Shown in pieces: positions 1-7,527 of a DNA stretch of 37,952 nucleotides. Under the pieces are notes generated by a model, which did no database searches, had not been told where the DNA came from, and saw nothing but the letters and a program-made list of their open reading frames with translations. Position numbers and translations under genes: made by a program. The stretch lies in assembly GCF_000378405.1 (NCBI RefSeq), contig NZ_KB899636.1:1239433-1277384 (forward strand). The letters run 5' to 3'. Position 1 is the stretch's first letter. Each line of letters opens with the position of its first letter. The stretch comes from Succinimonas amylolytica DSM 2873. Its GTDB lineage: Bacteria; Pseudomonadota; Gammaproteobacteria; Enterobacterales; Succinivibrionaceae.

Positions 1-133
1 ACCTCGTAGACCGAGGGGGAGACCAAGAAAGGTTACAGTTTCACAAAACACTGAAAATTAGAGGTTATAGTCCGTAGAATTGTGAAACTTTTAATAGACC
101 TTTTGCCATTTTTATTACCGGATAATACTGGAT

Positions 134-159
134 TCTGCTGGTGCGGAAGAAACAGCAGA
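134..159. repeat. Short inverted repeat downstream of the glycosyltransferase
   Basis: Seven-base arms TCTGCTG and CAGCAGA enclose a 12-base loop, starting 12 bases past the stop codon of the minus-strand glycosyltransferase. There is no T-tract on either side, so it is a weak transcription-end candidate at best. I see no gene in bases 1-170. Confidence 0.3.
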
Positions 160-170
160 AAGTACGGAGG

Positions 171-1386
171 CTATACAATCCCCTTGCTGATCAGAGCTTC
201 CCTTAATACCTCAAATTTCAGATCCCGGAGATCATTGGGAGTGCCAGGTTCAGGATCATGGTATATCTGAAGTCCCTTTTCATGAACGGGCCGCCATACC
301 TTGTCATAGTTATACCCCAGAACTGATTTGGTTCGCGGATACATGAATATTCCCGGTTTGTTATAAACGGCACTTACATGCACGATCGAGGTATCCGGGG
401 ACAGTATCAAATCAGCGTGTTTTATGAGCATGACAACTTCTTCAAATGATTTGAACGGATTGAATATAATTTCAGGAGATTTCTGTTTTAATTCCTCCGG
501 TGCGATGTTCATAAGAACCATGATGTAGCTTCCTGCACAGTTAATGAGATATTCGCAGGTTTTATTGATAATATCGGATGATAGCGAGCGGTTGAGGGAC
601 GAAGCTCTGGAATTGATTACTACAAGACTGGGAGTGTCTTTGGATTTCGGGTTACGGTATTTCTGCCTGATATCGGAAATCCATTCCGTAACTCTTTGTT
701 CGACTGCGGTATCGACATCAATGTAATAACGGTAATCGCTTTCGGCCAGACTGATCCCGAAATATTCGCGGAGAACCTGTACCGGTCTGCTTAAGAAGGG
801 GCGGTTTTCAATATTTGTGAAGGTTTTTGCATAAACATTCCGGATCATTGAAAAAAAAATCCCGGGGAGGATTATCCGGTATCGGGACGCCGCTGTTCTC
901 AAGATCCTGGTTAAATCCGATGATATTTCGGCAGTTGAGGGCACACAGAGCCTTCAGCTTGTGATGATCAAAATTCACATCGGGATCCGAGAAATCAACA
1001 ATGGCATCAACATCTTCGCGATGGCTGAAATACTTAAATACAGTGTCATACTGGTCCCCCCTGATGAATTTGTCAACAAAGGGAAAGATTTTGGGTAACA
1101 CTCCCAAAAGCCGGTCATAGCATACAATGCTAACCTCGCAGGAATGCTGTTTAAGAATGTGAATAAACCCGGAAACGGCAACGGCATCGCCAATTCCCTT
1201 GCCGGTCAGCAGAATAGCCACCCGGCAGCCTTTGCCGTTCTTTATGCTTTCCGCAATCTGCCTTTGAGCCTCGTCGGGTGAGAAATTTCTGTTATTTCTG
1301 TTTATCATGCGGTACAGAAGCATATTGAACTTGATTCTGAGCATGCGGGACAGAATCAGCCGGTTTTTATAGAGTTCCTTAAACAT
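171..1386 (-). pseudogene. Family 9 glycosyltransferase (heptosyltransferase-like), split by a frameshift in a 9-base homopolymer
   Basis: Two overlapping minus-strand reading frames (1386 to 808 and 944 to 171) together make one family 9 glycosyltransferase of about 404 residues, the family of ADP-heptose:LPS heptosyltransferases that act at the cytoplasmic face of the inner membrane. The N-terminal half carries the glycine-rich start ILLTGKGIGDAVAVSGFI. The C-terminal half carries the sugar-nucleotide segment ADLILSPDTSIVHVSAVYNKPG. The frames separate at a run of nine T on the coding strand (851-859). With eight T the reading becomes RDFFSMIRNVYAK and the ORF is whole. As read, the protein ends after 192 residues, without the donor site. 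It may be a phase-variable gene, a true pseudogene, or a homopolymer sequencing error. The exact sugar and acceptor cannot be told. Confidence 0.8.
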
Positions 1387-1645
1387 TTGGCACTACTTCT
1401 TTAGGTGGGGGAGACAAATAGCAATAAACAGAACTGTGCAGCTACGCTGTCTGTCCGGGGCTGCTCGGTCAGTGAAAAAATCCGGAACGGAAGGGCAGTC
1501 GTTTTAAATGCCAGTTCTGCACAGTACGTGTTTTGAGTATACCATTTTTTGTCTAAATTCGGAGGTGTCTGATATAAACCCTGGGCATTGGAATCTGCTG
1601 TATGTAACTTCATTGCCTTTTGGAGCAACAGAAAGACAGAATGCT
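1387..1645. other. Gene-free gap with a candidate 97-bp inverted-repeat element
   Basis: No convincing coding sequence lies here. The notable feature is GAACTGTGCA at 1431-1440 facing TGCACAGTAC at 1518-1527, a 9-of-10 inverted pair bounding 97 bp. The same 10-mer GAACTGTGCA occurs at 37839-37848, where the insertion-sequence remnant seems to end, so this could be a tiny non-autonomous relative (MITE) of that element. Inference only. Confidence 0.35.
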
Positions 1646-2476
1646 TCAGTATTCAAGGCGGAAACTGCGGATTTCTCTGTTTTCCCGGAGGCTGTGCTCG
1701 ATTTCCGGAAGAACCCGCGAATTAAGACGCCGGGCAGTATTCAGAAAATCCTGCCCCTTTGCCGGATCAGGATCTTTAATTCCAAGCCCCCGGATCATGC
1801 AAAAGCCGTAAAGGGCAGCGGCATCGCCGTAATGGCATTCATTTTCGTAATTGAACTTGAAATACATTTCCAGGTTGAATACGGCGTCCTGGTAATCCGG
1901 AGGTAGGGGGTTGATGTCTGCGAATTTGCTGCGCAGAAATACGGCTTTTTCAGGATATTTTCTGTTTTTGGATTGCCGATCGCGGTAAAGCTCTTCCAGG
2001 ATTCTTTTTCTTTCCGCTCCGGAACAGCATACCTCCAGGTGAGTGCTGTCCGCCCCTGGTCTCAGAGAGTTCTGAAAGAAATACAGAACGCCCAGAAGGT
2101 AATAGCATTCATAGTATTCATTAAATACAGCTCTTTCGCAGAAATCCTTGGCCGCATTTACATCCTGCTCGATTCCGTCTCCGGTAAGACGCATGAGTGC
2201 CATACGCGGAAGTGGAACTACCAGATCCCGTGAGAGAAGCCATTCGAAAATGCGGTAGGCTTCTTCTTTCCGGTTGTGTCGGTACAGATGCATAGATCTG
2301 AACAGCCGCCAAAAAAGCTGCACCATTCTGTACAGATCGTACCAATAAAAGAGAAACAGAGAACAAAGGCAGACCAGAGCCTTTATGAACAGGTGATCGT
2401 CAACCTGACCGTAAAATAAGAAGACACTCCCTACAACAACCGCTACAATCAGGGATCTTGCAAGAAAATAGAACAA
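1646..2476 (-). CDS. Membrane-anchored Sel1/TPR-like repeat protein of unknown function
   Basis: The 276-residue product has two hydrophobic helices at the N terminus (about residues 3-22 and 29-46), then a soluble region rich in alanine, tyrosine and leucine helices. Segments such as AYRIFEWLLSRDL, AAKDFCERAVFNEYYECYYLLGVLYFF and AALYGFCMIRGLGIKDPDPAKG (about residues 70-260) resemble Sel1-like/TPR helix pairs. It is probably an inner-membrane protein with a scaffold domain. The frame opens with a TTG codon at 2476, 19 bases after the infA stop, so co-transcription with infA is likely. No ATG near the start would keep both membrane helices, so the start is uncertain. I do not recognise an orthologue. 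Confidence 0.6.
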   Translation of the reverse strand: MFYFLARSLIVAVVVGSVFLFYGQVDDHLFIKALVCLCSLFLFYWYDLYRMVQLFWRLFRSMHLYRHNRKEEAYRIFEWLLSRDLVVPLPRMALMRLTGDGIEQDVNAAKDFCERAVFNEYYECYYLLGVLYFFQNSLRPGADSTHLEVCCSGAERKRILEELYRDRQSKNRKYPEKAVFLRSKFADINPLPPDYQDAVFNLEMYFKFNYENECHYGDAAALYGFCMIRGLGIKDPDPAKGQDFLNTARRLNSRVLPEIEHSLRENREIRSFRLEY

Positions 2477-2495
2477 TTAATCAGCCTGCCGGATG

Positions 2496-2714
2496 TTAGC
2501 GGGAACGGAATATGATACGCCCCTTGGACAGATCGTAAGGAGTGAGCTGGACGGTAACCTTGTCGCCAGTAAGAATTCTGATGTAGTTCTTGCGCATTTT
2601 GCCTGAAATGTGGGCCATTACAACATGACCGTTGTCAAGTTCAACGCGAAAGGTGGTGTTAGGCAGAGTCTCAACTATTGTTCCCTGCATTTCAATGCAA
2701 TCTTCTTTTGCCAT
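2496..2714 (-). CDS. infA: Translation initiation factor IF-1
   Basis: This encodes the 72-residue IF-1, which binds the 30S A site during initiation with IF-2 and IF-3. The start [19 protein letters not shown] and the end [14 protein letters not shown] are diagnostic of the single S1-like OB fold, and the length is the usual one. The frame stays open 11 codons further upstream, but family comparison fixes the start at the ATG at 2714. The usual E. coli neighbours (aat, clpA) are absent. Here the gene is followed after 19 bases by a Sel1-like membrane protein gene. A candidate promoter lies about 180 bases upstream, next to the DnaA-box array. Identification is secure. Confidence 0.97.
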   Translation of the reverse strand: MAKEDCIEMQGTIVETLPNTTFRVELDNGHVVMAHISGKMRKNYIRILTGDKVTVQLTPYDLSKGRIIFRSR

Positions 2715-2895
2715 AAAATCCTCAATATTGACCGTTTCCCGGAACAAAACCCGACGTTTACTCCGGCATTCTGTCCGAAGTCAGATGCCAGCCGTCTCCG
2801 GTGTGCTTCAGTTTGCTGTCAATCAGGTCTGATCTCCTCTCTGAGCCCTACAGGAAATATCGCTGCCATCTCTGTGCATACGCTACAGACCGGGC

Positions 2896-2923
2896 ATTTT
2901 ACTATTATTATCGGAATTTGCAA
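2896..2923 (-). promoter_or_regulatory. Candidate sigma-70 promoter for infA
   Basis: Read on the minus strand, TTGCAA (2923-2918) and TAAAAT (2901-2896) are separated by 16 bases. Transcription would start near 2889 and leave a leader of about 175 bases before infA. Both boxes are imperfect. Confidence 0.4.
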
Positions 2924-3099
2924 ATACCGTATTGAAATATCTCCCTGATTCTAGGATCTGCCAGGAGGTGATAGTACCGAACTTATCCCGCTGCCCGGGA
3001 CGTTGTGTCATCATTGTTAAAGAGGCGATGAAACCCGTTCATACCGGGAGCGAAGATTTTCATGAATACCTGGGATGTATGACGAAAAAATCGATTAAC

Positions 3100-3207
3100 T
3101 GTGTATAAACCCGGAGAACTGTTGATTTTAGGCGCTTTGTCTTGTGTAAAAACTGTGGAGAAGTTTTGAATGATTGTGGAGAAGTCTGTGTAAAAGTCTG
3201 TGCAAAA
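3100..3207 (-). promoter_or_regulatory. Array of six DnaA-box-like 9-mers (candidate origin or DnaA-binding locus)
   Basis: On the plus strand, TGTGTATAA (3100), TGTGTAAAA (3143), TGTGGAGAA (3154), TGTGGAGAA (3175), TGTGTAAAA (3187) and TGTGCAAAA (3199) all point the same way. Read on the minus strand they are TTATACACA (identical to E. coli R2), TTTTACACA twice, TTTTGCACA and TTCTCCACA twice. Four of the six fit TTWTNCACA. Start-to-start steps of 11, 21, 12 and 12 put five boxes on one DNA face, like the ordered low-affinity boxes of oriC. The last two are part of an imperfect 12-bp tandem repeat (3184-3207). DnaA binding is inferred. GATC sites are sparse, unlike E. coli oriC. Confidence 0.55.
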
Positions 3208-3250
3208 CCCCGGGTAAAAAACAGTGCACATGATCTCATAAACATATAAA

Positions 3251-3272
3251 AACCGTCATAAGTATTACGGTT
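3251..3272. repeat. Inverted repeat AACCGT/ACGGTT
   Basis: Six-base perfect arms separated by 10 bases, about 100 bases upstream of the DUF922-like gene and just right of the DnaA-box array. It could be an operator or part of the array region; nothing more can be said. Confidence 0.3.
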
Positions 3273-3371
3273 CCTTTCCGATTTGCGGTAAAATTCCTCA
3301 TCCAGTCTGTCGGCTCTGCTGCTGACGACGAACCGATTTTCCGATACTGAATAAGGTAAAATGTAATATAT

Positions 3372-4211
3372 ATGATGCGTAAAACCCTGCTGGCTCTTCT
3401 TATTGTGGGAGTTCCTCTGGCACTTGTTTATGCTTTTCTTTTCATTCTTCCTCAGTTTGTAAACGGTGAAAAAGAGCATTCCGTTCTTGACGAGCGCTTT
3501 GCAACGGTGGTGGGCGATACAGTCCTTCCCAATATTGCCAACAATGCTGTCGGCCATAACAGCAGGGCGGATCAGGTGCTGCGTTACAACAAGGAGCATG
3601 GCGATCATTCTGAAGATGTCTTCTACCATGATCTTGACGTCAGGGAGCATGTTAACCGCAATACCTCATTCTATGACGTATCTGCCGATACACCGGAAGA
3701 GCTGCACGACATCATAGAGAGCAGTGCGCCACTGAATGTCAATACCAACAAGCGCAGCATTGTGAAGGTCAGCTATGCCATTAACTGGAATCTTGATGTA
3801 AGGCAGGAGCCGGAGCAGTGTGAATTCTACGGTGCCGATATCACTGTTGACATTACCACGGTAATGCCCAACTGGACAGAGGTCAGAAATCAGGCTCCGG
3901 AGGTTCAGGAGCAGTGGTCCCGCTATCTGGCGGATGCCTCCCATTACAGCAGCCGGCATGATCCGATTATTATAAAGGCCAGTAAAAGTCTGGCCCAGAG
4001 GATTCGCTATGTCGGGAAGCAGCGATTCTGCAGTGATCTTATCGAAGCTGTGAATGCCATGGGAGATGCGAGTCTTGTCGGTGCTGAAAAAATGATGGCC
4101 AGATATAAGAGCGAGACCGGTAACGGCCGGCTGATGGGGGTTCAGGTTCCGGTATTTGCCCAGAGTAACTATATTAAGAGTCTTGATGAGGATGACGAAC
4201 AGAATCTCTGA
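3372..4211 (+). CDS. DUF922-like envelope protein with a degenerate protease motif
   Basis: The 279-residue product begins with a signal-anchor helix (about residues 5-29) and is otherwise soluble, so it probably faces the periplasm. The segment from about residue 115 to 215 (VSYAINWNLDV, CEFYGADITVDITTVMPNW, WSRYLADASHYSSRHD) follows the layout of DUF922, a family described as putative secreted zinc proteases: the Trp-rich strand, a conserved Cys, a Pro-Trp turn, then a helix with the metal motif. Where the family has HExxH this protein has HYSSRH, so catalysis is doubtful. A second Cys (CSDLIEA) near residue 230 could pair with the first. Two ATG codons are adjacent at 3372 and 3375. A rho-independent terminator follows. 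The family call is moderate. Confidence 0.55.
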   Translation: MMRKTLLALLIVGVPLALVYAFLFILPQFVNGEKEHSVLDERFATVVGDTVLPNIANNAVGHNSRADQVLRYNKEHGDHSEDVFYHDLDVREHVNRNTSFYDVSADTPEELHDIIESSAPLNVNTNKRSIVKVSYAINWNLDVRQEPEQCEFYGADITVDITTVMPNWTEVRNQAPEVQEQWSRYLADASHYSSRHDPIIIKASKSLAQRIRYVGKQRFCSDLIEAVNAMGDASLVGAEKMMARYKSETGNGRLMGVQVPVFAQSNYIKSLDEDDEQNL

Positions 4212-4239
4212 TCCTCGTTCTTGTTAACATTCACAGCTT

Positions 4240-4274
4240 AGGACCTGCAGGACATATGCCTCAGGTCCTTTTTT
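4240..4274 (+). terminator. Rho-independent terminator after the DUF922-like gene
   Basis: An 8-bp stem AGGACCTG/CAGGTCCT with a 14-base loop is followed by TTTTT, starting 29 bases after the stop codon. Confidence 0.85.
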
Positions 4275-4354
4275 ACGTCTGAAAAAAGCGCGGCCGCACA
4301 GAAGAGGATGCCGGGGTGCAATGACACGGAGCAGTCAGTGAGTGCGGAATGGAC

Positions 4355-4360
4355 TATAAT
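4355..4360 (+). promoter_or_regulatory. Candidate -10 box for the DUF486 gene
   Basis: A perfect TATAAT lies about 75 bases upstream of the start codon, after a terminator. No good -35 box is visible at 16-18 bases, so the call rests on the -10 element alone. Confidence 0.4.
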
Positions 4361-4435
4361 ACTCCGGTTTTCCGGCAGGAGGAGTACGCCGGTCTGACAG
4401 CATTATTAAAGATCATCATTTAAGGAGAAATGCCT

Positions 4436-4807
4436 ATGCCCATGGGATGGATAATTGCGGGGAGTGTGGTGCTTCTTGTAATAAGCAATGTTTTTATGAA
4501 TCTGGCCTGGTATCTCCATCTCAGCAAAATGGCAGAACGTCCGATTTTTTATGCCATTCTGTTTTCCTGGGGAATTGCCTTTCTGGAGTATGTGCTGATG
4601 GTTCCAGCAAATCGCTGGGCTTCGGCATATCTCTCGGTTAGTCAGTTAAAAATCATGCAGGAAATGATTACTCTTTCCGTATTCCTGCCGCTTTCGATCT
4701 TTGTGTTTGGAGAAAAATTCAGCTGGGACTATGTCTGGTCGGCGCTCTGCATGATGGGAGCGGCATTTTTCGCTTTCAGGAGAATGCTGTTTAGCGCAGC
4801 GTCCTAA
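4436..4807 (+). CDS. DUF486 / DMT-superfamily small membrane protein
   Basis: This 123-residue protein has four predicted membrane helices and matches DUF486, a half-size member of the drug/metabolite transporter superfamily with no assigned substrate. Family hallmarks seen are SNVFMNLAWYLHL near the N terminus, SWGIAFLEYVLMVPANR in the middle, SQLKIMQEMITL and the last helix CMMGAAFFAFR. Proteins of this size usually work as dimers in the inner membrane. Three in-frame ATG codons occur at 4430, 4436 and 4442. The Shine-Dalgarno AGGAG at 4423-4427 is only 2 bases from the first but 8 from the second, so 4436 is preferred. It stands alone between two terminators. Confidence 0.8.
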   Translation: MPMGWIIAGSVVLLVISNVFMNLAWYLHLSKMAERPIFYAILFSWGIAFLEYVLMVPANRWASAYLSVSQLKIMQEMITLSVFLPLSIFVFGEKFSWDYVWSALCMMGAAFFAFRRMLFSAAS

Positions 4808-4920
4808 GGCGGATTTTTTTCGGAATCTGTTCCATCTGTTTTTATATTCTGTGTGAAGCCCTGAAGATATGAAAATGGAGCGTTGGGCTCTTTAATCCTG
4901 CGTGGGAATGCAGAGCCGAA

Positions 4921-4950
4921 AAAAGAAAAAGCCCTGAAAATTCAGGGCTC
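4921..4950 (-). terminator. Rho-independent terminator of fabB
   Basis: Read on the minus strand, GCCCTGAA/TTCAGGGC forms a tight hairpin followed by a T-rich tract (TTTTTCTTTT), 28 bases beyond the fabB stop. Confidence 0.85.
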
Positions 4951-4976
4951 TCATGGCTGAAAATTTCGGCTCTGCG

Positions 4977-6194
4977 CTATTCTTTGTATGCGCCCAGCAC
5001 CAGACAGGCGTTGGTGCCGCCAAAACCAAAGCTGTTGGACATTACCGTTTCAAGATGCTGTTCGGTATATTCCGTTACCAGGGGAAGTCCGGCTACCACG
5101 GGATCCGGATTTGTCACATTGATGCTGGGGGCGATGAAGCCGTTGTTCAGCATCAGGAGGGAATAAATGGCTTCCTGTACTCCGGCAGCTCCCAGAGAAT
5201 GTCCGGTCATGGATTTGGTAGAACTGAATTTCGGCATGGCATCACCGAAGGTTTCCTTAATGGCCTCGATTTCCCGGGTATCACCCACTTTGGTGGAGGT
5301 GCCGTGGGTGTTTATGTAGTCAATACGGCGATCTCCGATTCCTGACATGGCCATTTTCATGCAGCGCATGGCACCTTCCCCTGAAGGAGCTACCATGTCA
5401 TAGCCGTCGGAGGTGGTGCCATAGCCAAGAACCTCACCGTAAATTCTGGCGCCTCTGGCCAGAGCATGAGAAAGCTCTTCTACTACCACCATGCCGCCGC
5501 CTCCGGCAATGACAAAGCCGTCCCGATCGGCATCGTAGGTGCGGGAGGCCTGTTCCGGAGTGTCGTTAAATTTGGTGCTCAGCGCTCCCATACCGTCAAA
5601 GAGACATGACAGCGTCCAGTCCAGCTCCTCGCCGCCGCCGGCAAATACCACATCCTGACGGTTCAGAAGGATCTGTTCCACGGCATTTCCGATACAGTGT
5701 GCCGAGGTGGCGCAGGCGGAGCTAATGCTGTAGTTGACACCCTTGATTTTAAAGGGTGTGGCCAGACACGCCGAGGTGGTGGATCCCATGCAGCGGGTGA
5801 CCTGATATGGTCCCACTCTTTTAACGCCTCTGGTTTTCAGAGTTTCGCATGCTTCTACCTGATTTTTGGGCGACGAACCGCCCGACCCGCAAATGAGTCC
5901 GGTACGTTCGTTGGATACTTCACTTTCCGGAAGTCCGGAATCCTTCACTGCCTCCTGCATTGCCAGAAAGGCGTAAACTGCAGCATCGCCCATAAAACGG
6001 CGTATCTTGCGATCTACCAGATCTGAGGTATCGAGCTTGACATTGCCCCATACCTGGGATCGCATCCCGATATCGCGAAACTGCTCCGAGAAGGTTATGC
6101 CGGATTTTCCAGATCTGAGAGATTCCAACACTTCTGTAGCGTTATTCCCTATGCTAGATACTATTCCGATACCGGTAATAACAGCTCTTCTCAT
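4977..6194 (-). CDS. fabB: 3-oxoacyl-[ACP] synthase I (beta-ketoacyl-ACP synthase I)
   Basis: FabB condenses malonyl-ACP with acyl-ACP and is the elongation enzyme needed for unsaturated fatty acids alongside FabA. The 405-residue product begins [16 protein letters not shown] and has the thiolase-fold catalytic triad Cys161 ([12 protein letters not shown]), His297 ([12 protein letters not shown]) and His332 ([16 protein letters not shown]), with Lys327. The E. coli residues are Cys163, His298 and His333. [12 protein letters not shown] is typical of FabB rather than FabF. The frame is open 22 codons upstream, but the family start is the ATG at 6194, with GGAG ahead of it. The gene diverges from a MnmC-type gene, as fabB and mnmC are neighbours in E. 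coli. Identification is secure. Confidence 0.97.
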   Translation of the reverse strand: MRRAVITGIGIVSSIGNNATEVLESLRSGKSGITFSEQFRDIGMRSQVWGNVKLDTSDLVDRKIRRFMGDAAVYAFLAMQEAVKDSGLPESEVSNERTGLICGSGGSSPKNQVEACETLKTRGVKRVGPYQVTRCMGSTTSACLATPFKIKGVNYSISSACATSAHCIGNAVEQILLNRQDVVFAGGGEELDWTLSCLFDGMGALSTKFNDTPEQASRTYDADRDGFVIAGGGGMVVVEELSHALARGARIYGEVLGYGTTSDGYDMVAPSGEGAMRCMKMAMSGIGDRRIDYINTHGTSTKVGDTREIEAIKETFGDAMPKFSSTKSMTGHSLGAAGVQEAIYSLLMLNNGFIAPSINVTNPDPVVAGLPLVTEYTEQHLETVMSNSFGFGGTNACLVLGAYKE

Positions 6195-6571
6195 ATTATC
6201 TGTTTCTCCGTGAATTCTGTGGCTTAAAACGGATTTTGCGCCATCCGCGCAGTCATGCATTTATTCTATATCAATATGATGATTTTGAAAAAACAGTCAT
6301 GGAAAACATTTGCCATTTTCTGAACATTGGCAGTCTTTTTCTGCAAAAATGCAGCGGTTTTCATAATCTGGGCCGAATTTTGTCGCTAAGCGGTTCCCGA
6401 ATCTGAGAGGGGGCTGTTTAAACAGGGAAATTTAATTCCGGTGTTGTTATGTGGGATTTCCCATAACTCCGGATTTCTGTCATAATCCCTCCGGCTGAAA
6501 ACGGGGGGCTGTGCTGCTGGTGTTTATTCTCCTGAGCTTCCGTATGGCCTGTTTTTTTAAGGAATACTTCC
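6195..6571. promoter_or_regulatory. 377-bp divergent control region between fabB and the mnmC-type gene, with a 12-bp palindrome
   Basis: No gene is supported here. The region must hold promoters for both divergent genes. The clearest element is the perfect palindrome CTGTTTAAACAG at 6414-6425, a possible operator. I found no clear FadR or FabR consensus site. Confidence 0.45.
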
Positions 6572-7318
6572 ATGGAAATTTCGCTTGCTTCCGGGATTCC
6601 GTCCGCTTCGGATCCGGAATATGCAACAATCAGTATTGACGGGGAAACTGCCGGAAGTCCTGTTTTTGATGATGTATATTTTTCTGATGCCGGAGGATAT
6701 CTGGAATCGGAGCATGTTTTTATCAGAGGCAACAGGCTTCCGGAACGTCTGAGGACGGGAAACGGAACCGAATTTGTTATCGGAGAGACTGGCTTTGGAA
6801 CCGGTCGGAATCTTCTGGTTCTTATGAAACTTCTCAGAGAGCTTCGGGAACAGGGTGGAACTCTTCCGGAGATTCATTTTGTCACCATGGAAAAATTTCC
6901 TCTCCGCCCGGAAGATCTTAAAAAGGCTCAGGGTATTTTCCGGAATCTTTCCCGGGAGGCCGGGCTTTTTCAGGGGTGTTACCGGATAGCCGGTTCGGGA
7001 ATACAGACCATGGTTCCGGAACCGGGGATCACGGTGCATCTTATTATTGGCGACGTTTTGGACATCAGTACTGCGCTCCGGCTATCCCGGCCGGTGGATG
7101 CCTGGTTTCTGGACGGTTTTTCGCCTGCCAGAAATCCTGATATGTGGTCTCTGCCGGTGATGCGGAATCTTTTCAGGCTGAGTATTCCCGGAACAACGCT
7201 GGCAACATATACTGTGAGCGGAACTGTAAGAAGGAATCTGAATGCAGCCGGATTCGCCACGGTGAAGGTTTCCGGCTGTGGTCGCAAAAGAGAAATGACA
7301 GTCGGAGAAGTTCCGTAA
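6572..7318 (+). CDS. mnmC: tRNA 5-methylaminomethyl-2-thiouridine methyltransferase, MnmC methyltransferase domain only
   Basis: This protein matches the N-terminal (MnmC2, DUF752) domain of MnmC, which uses S-adenosylmethionine to turn nm5(s2)U34 into mnm5(s2)U34 in certain tRNAs. It shows FDDVYFSDAGGYLES (32-46), the SAM loop GETGFGTGRN (71-80), the block DAWFLDGFSPARNPDMW (176-192) and the end GRKREMTVGE. In E. coli MnmC the chain continues into a FAD-dependent oxidase of about 400 residues. Here a stop follows 4 residues after KREMTVG, and no oxidase remnant is seen downstream. The ATG at 6572 follows AAGGA. The position beside fabB is conserved. A standalone domain is known in other bacteria and would use nm5U made directly by MnmEG, or a separate oxidase. 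Confidence 0.88.
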   Translation: MEISLASGIPSASDPEYATISIDGETAGSPVFDDVYFSDAGGYLESEHVFIRGNRLPERLRTGNGTEFVIGETGFGTGRNLLVLMKLLRELREQGGTLPEIHFVTMEKFPLRPEDLKKAQGIFRNLSREAGLFQGCYRIAGSGIQTMVPEPGITVHLIIGDVLDISTALRLSRPVDAWFLDGFSPARNPDMWSLPVMRNLFRLSIPGTTLATYTVSGTVRRNLNAAGFATVKVSGCGRKREMTVGEVP

Positions 7319-7356
7319 CCGTATTCTTCTTTGCCGAACTCCCGGGTTTCTTATCT

Positions 7357-7392
7357 GGCTGATGAAACGTAGGAAAGCCCGTGTCATCAGCC
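7357..7392. terminator. Nine-base-pair stem-loop without T-tract after the mnmC-type gene
   Basis: Perfect arms GGCTGATGA and TCATCAGCC enclose an 18-base loop, starting 39 bases past the stop. There is no T-run, so it may be a 3'-end stabiliser or weak terminator rather than a classical intrinsic one. Confidence 0.45.
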
Positions 7393-7527
7393 GCCGTAAT
7401 TATGAGATATATAAACCGTCCCCGTTATGCTTTTCTGTTCTTTTTTTATTCATACGGTTTTTCTTGAAATTCCGTCAATCCGGCTTTATGTAGATATCAT
7501 ACAGGGTGTTGTTTCAAAAAAGCCGTT

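Larger units (their letters stand above)
2715..3371. other. 657-bp gene-free divergent region between infA and the DUF922-like gene
   Basis: No coding sequence is supported here. The stretch holds the infA promoter candidate, the DnaA-box-like array (3100-3207), an AT-rich patch with a GATCT core (3232-3254), an inverted repeat AACCGT/ACGGTT (3251-3272), and the leader of the plus-strand gene at 3372. See the origin finding. Confidence 0.6.

Noticed and set aside
2-16. CCTCG/CGAGG mini-hairpin at the left edge, considered as a tRNA or terminator end
   Set aside because: Five-base arms only, no T-run and no tRNA T-arm or CCA nearby.
1508-1906. 132-codon plus-strand frame overlapping the Sel1-like gene
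   Set aside because: Antisense over most of its length to a better-supported membrane-protein gene.
3060-3650. 196-codon minus-strand frame covering the DnaA-box array and the start of the DUF922-like gene
   Set aside because: The translation is low-quality (many Phe, His, Asn in runs), overlaps a supported gene, and crosses repeats. The array is better explained as non-coding.
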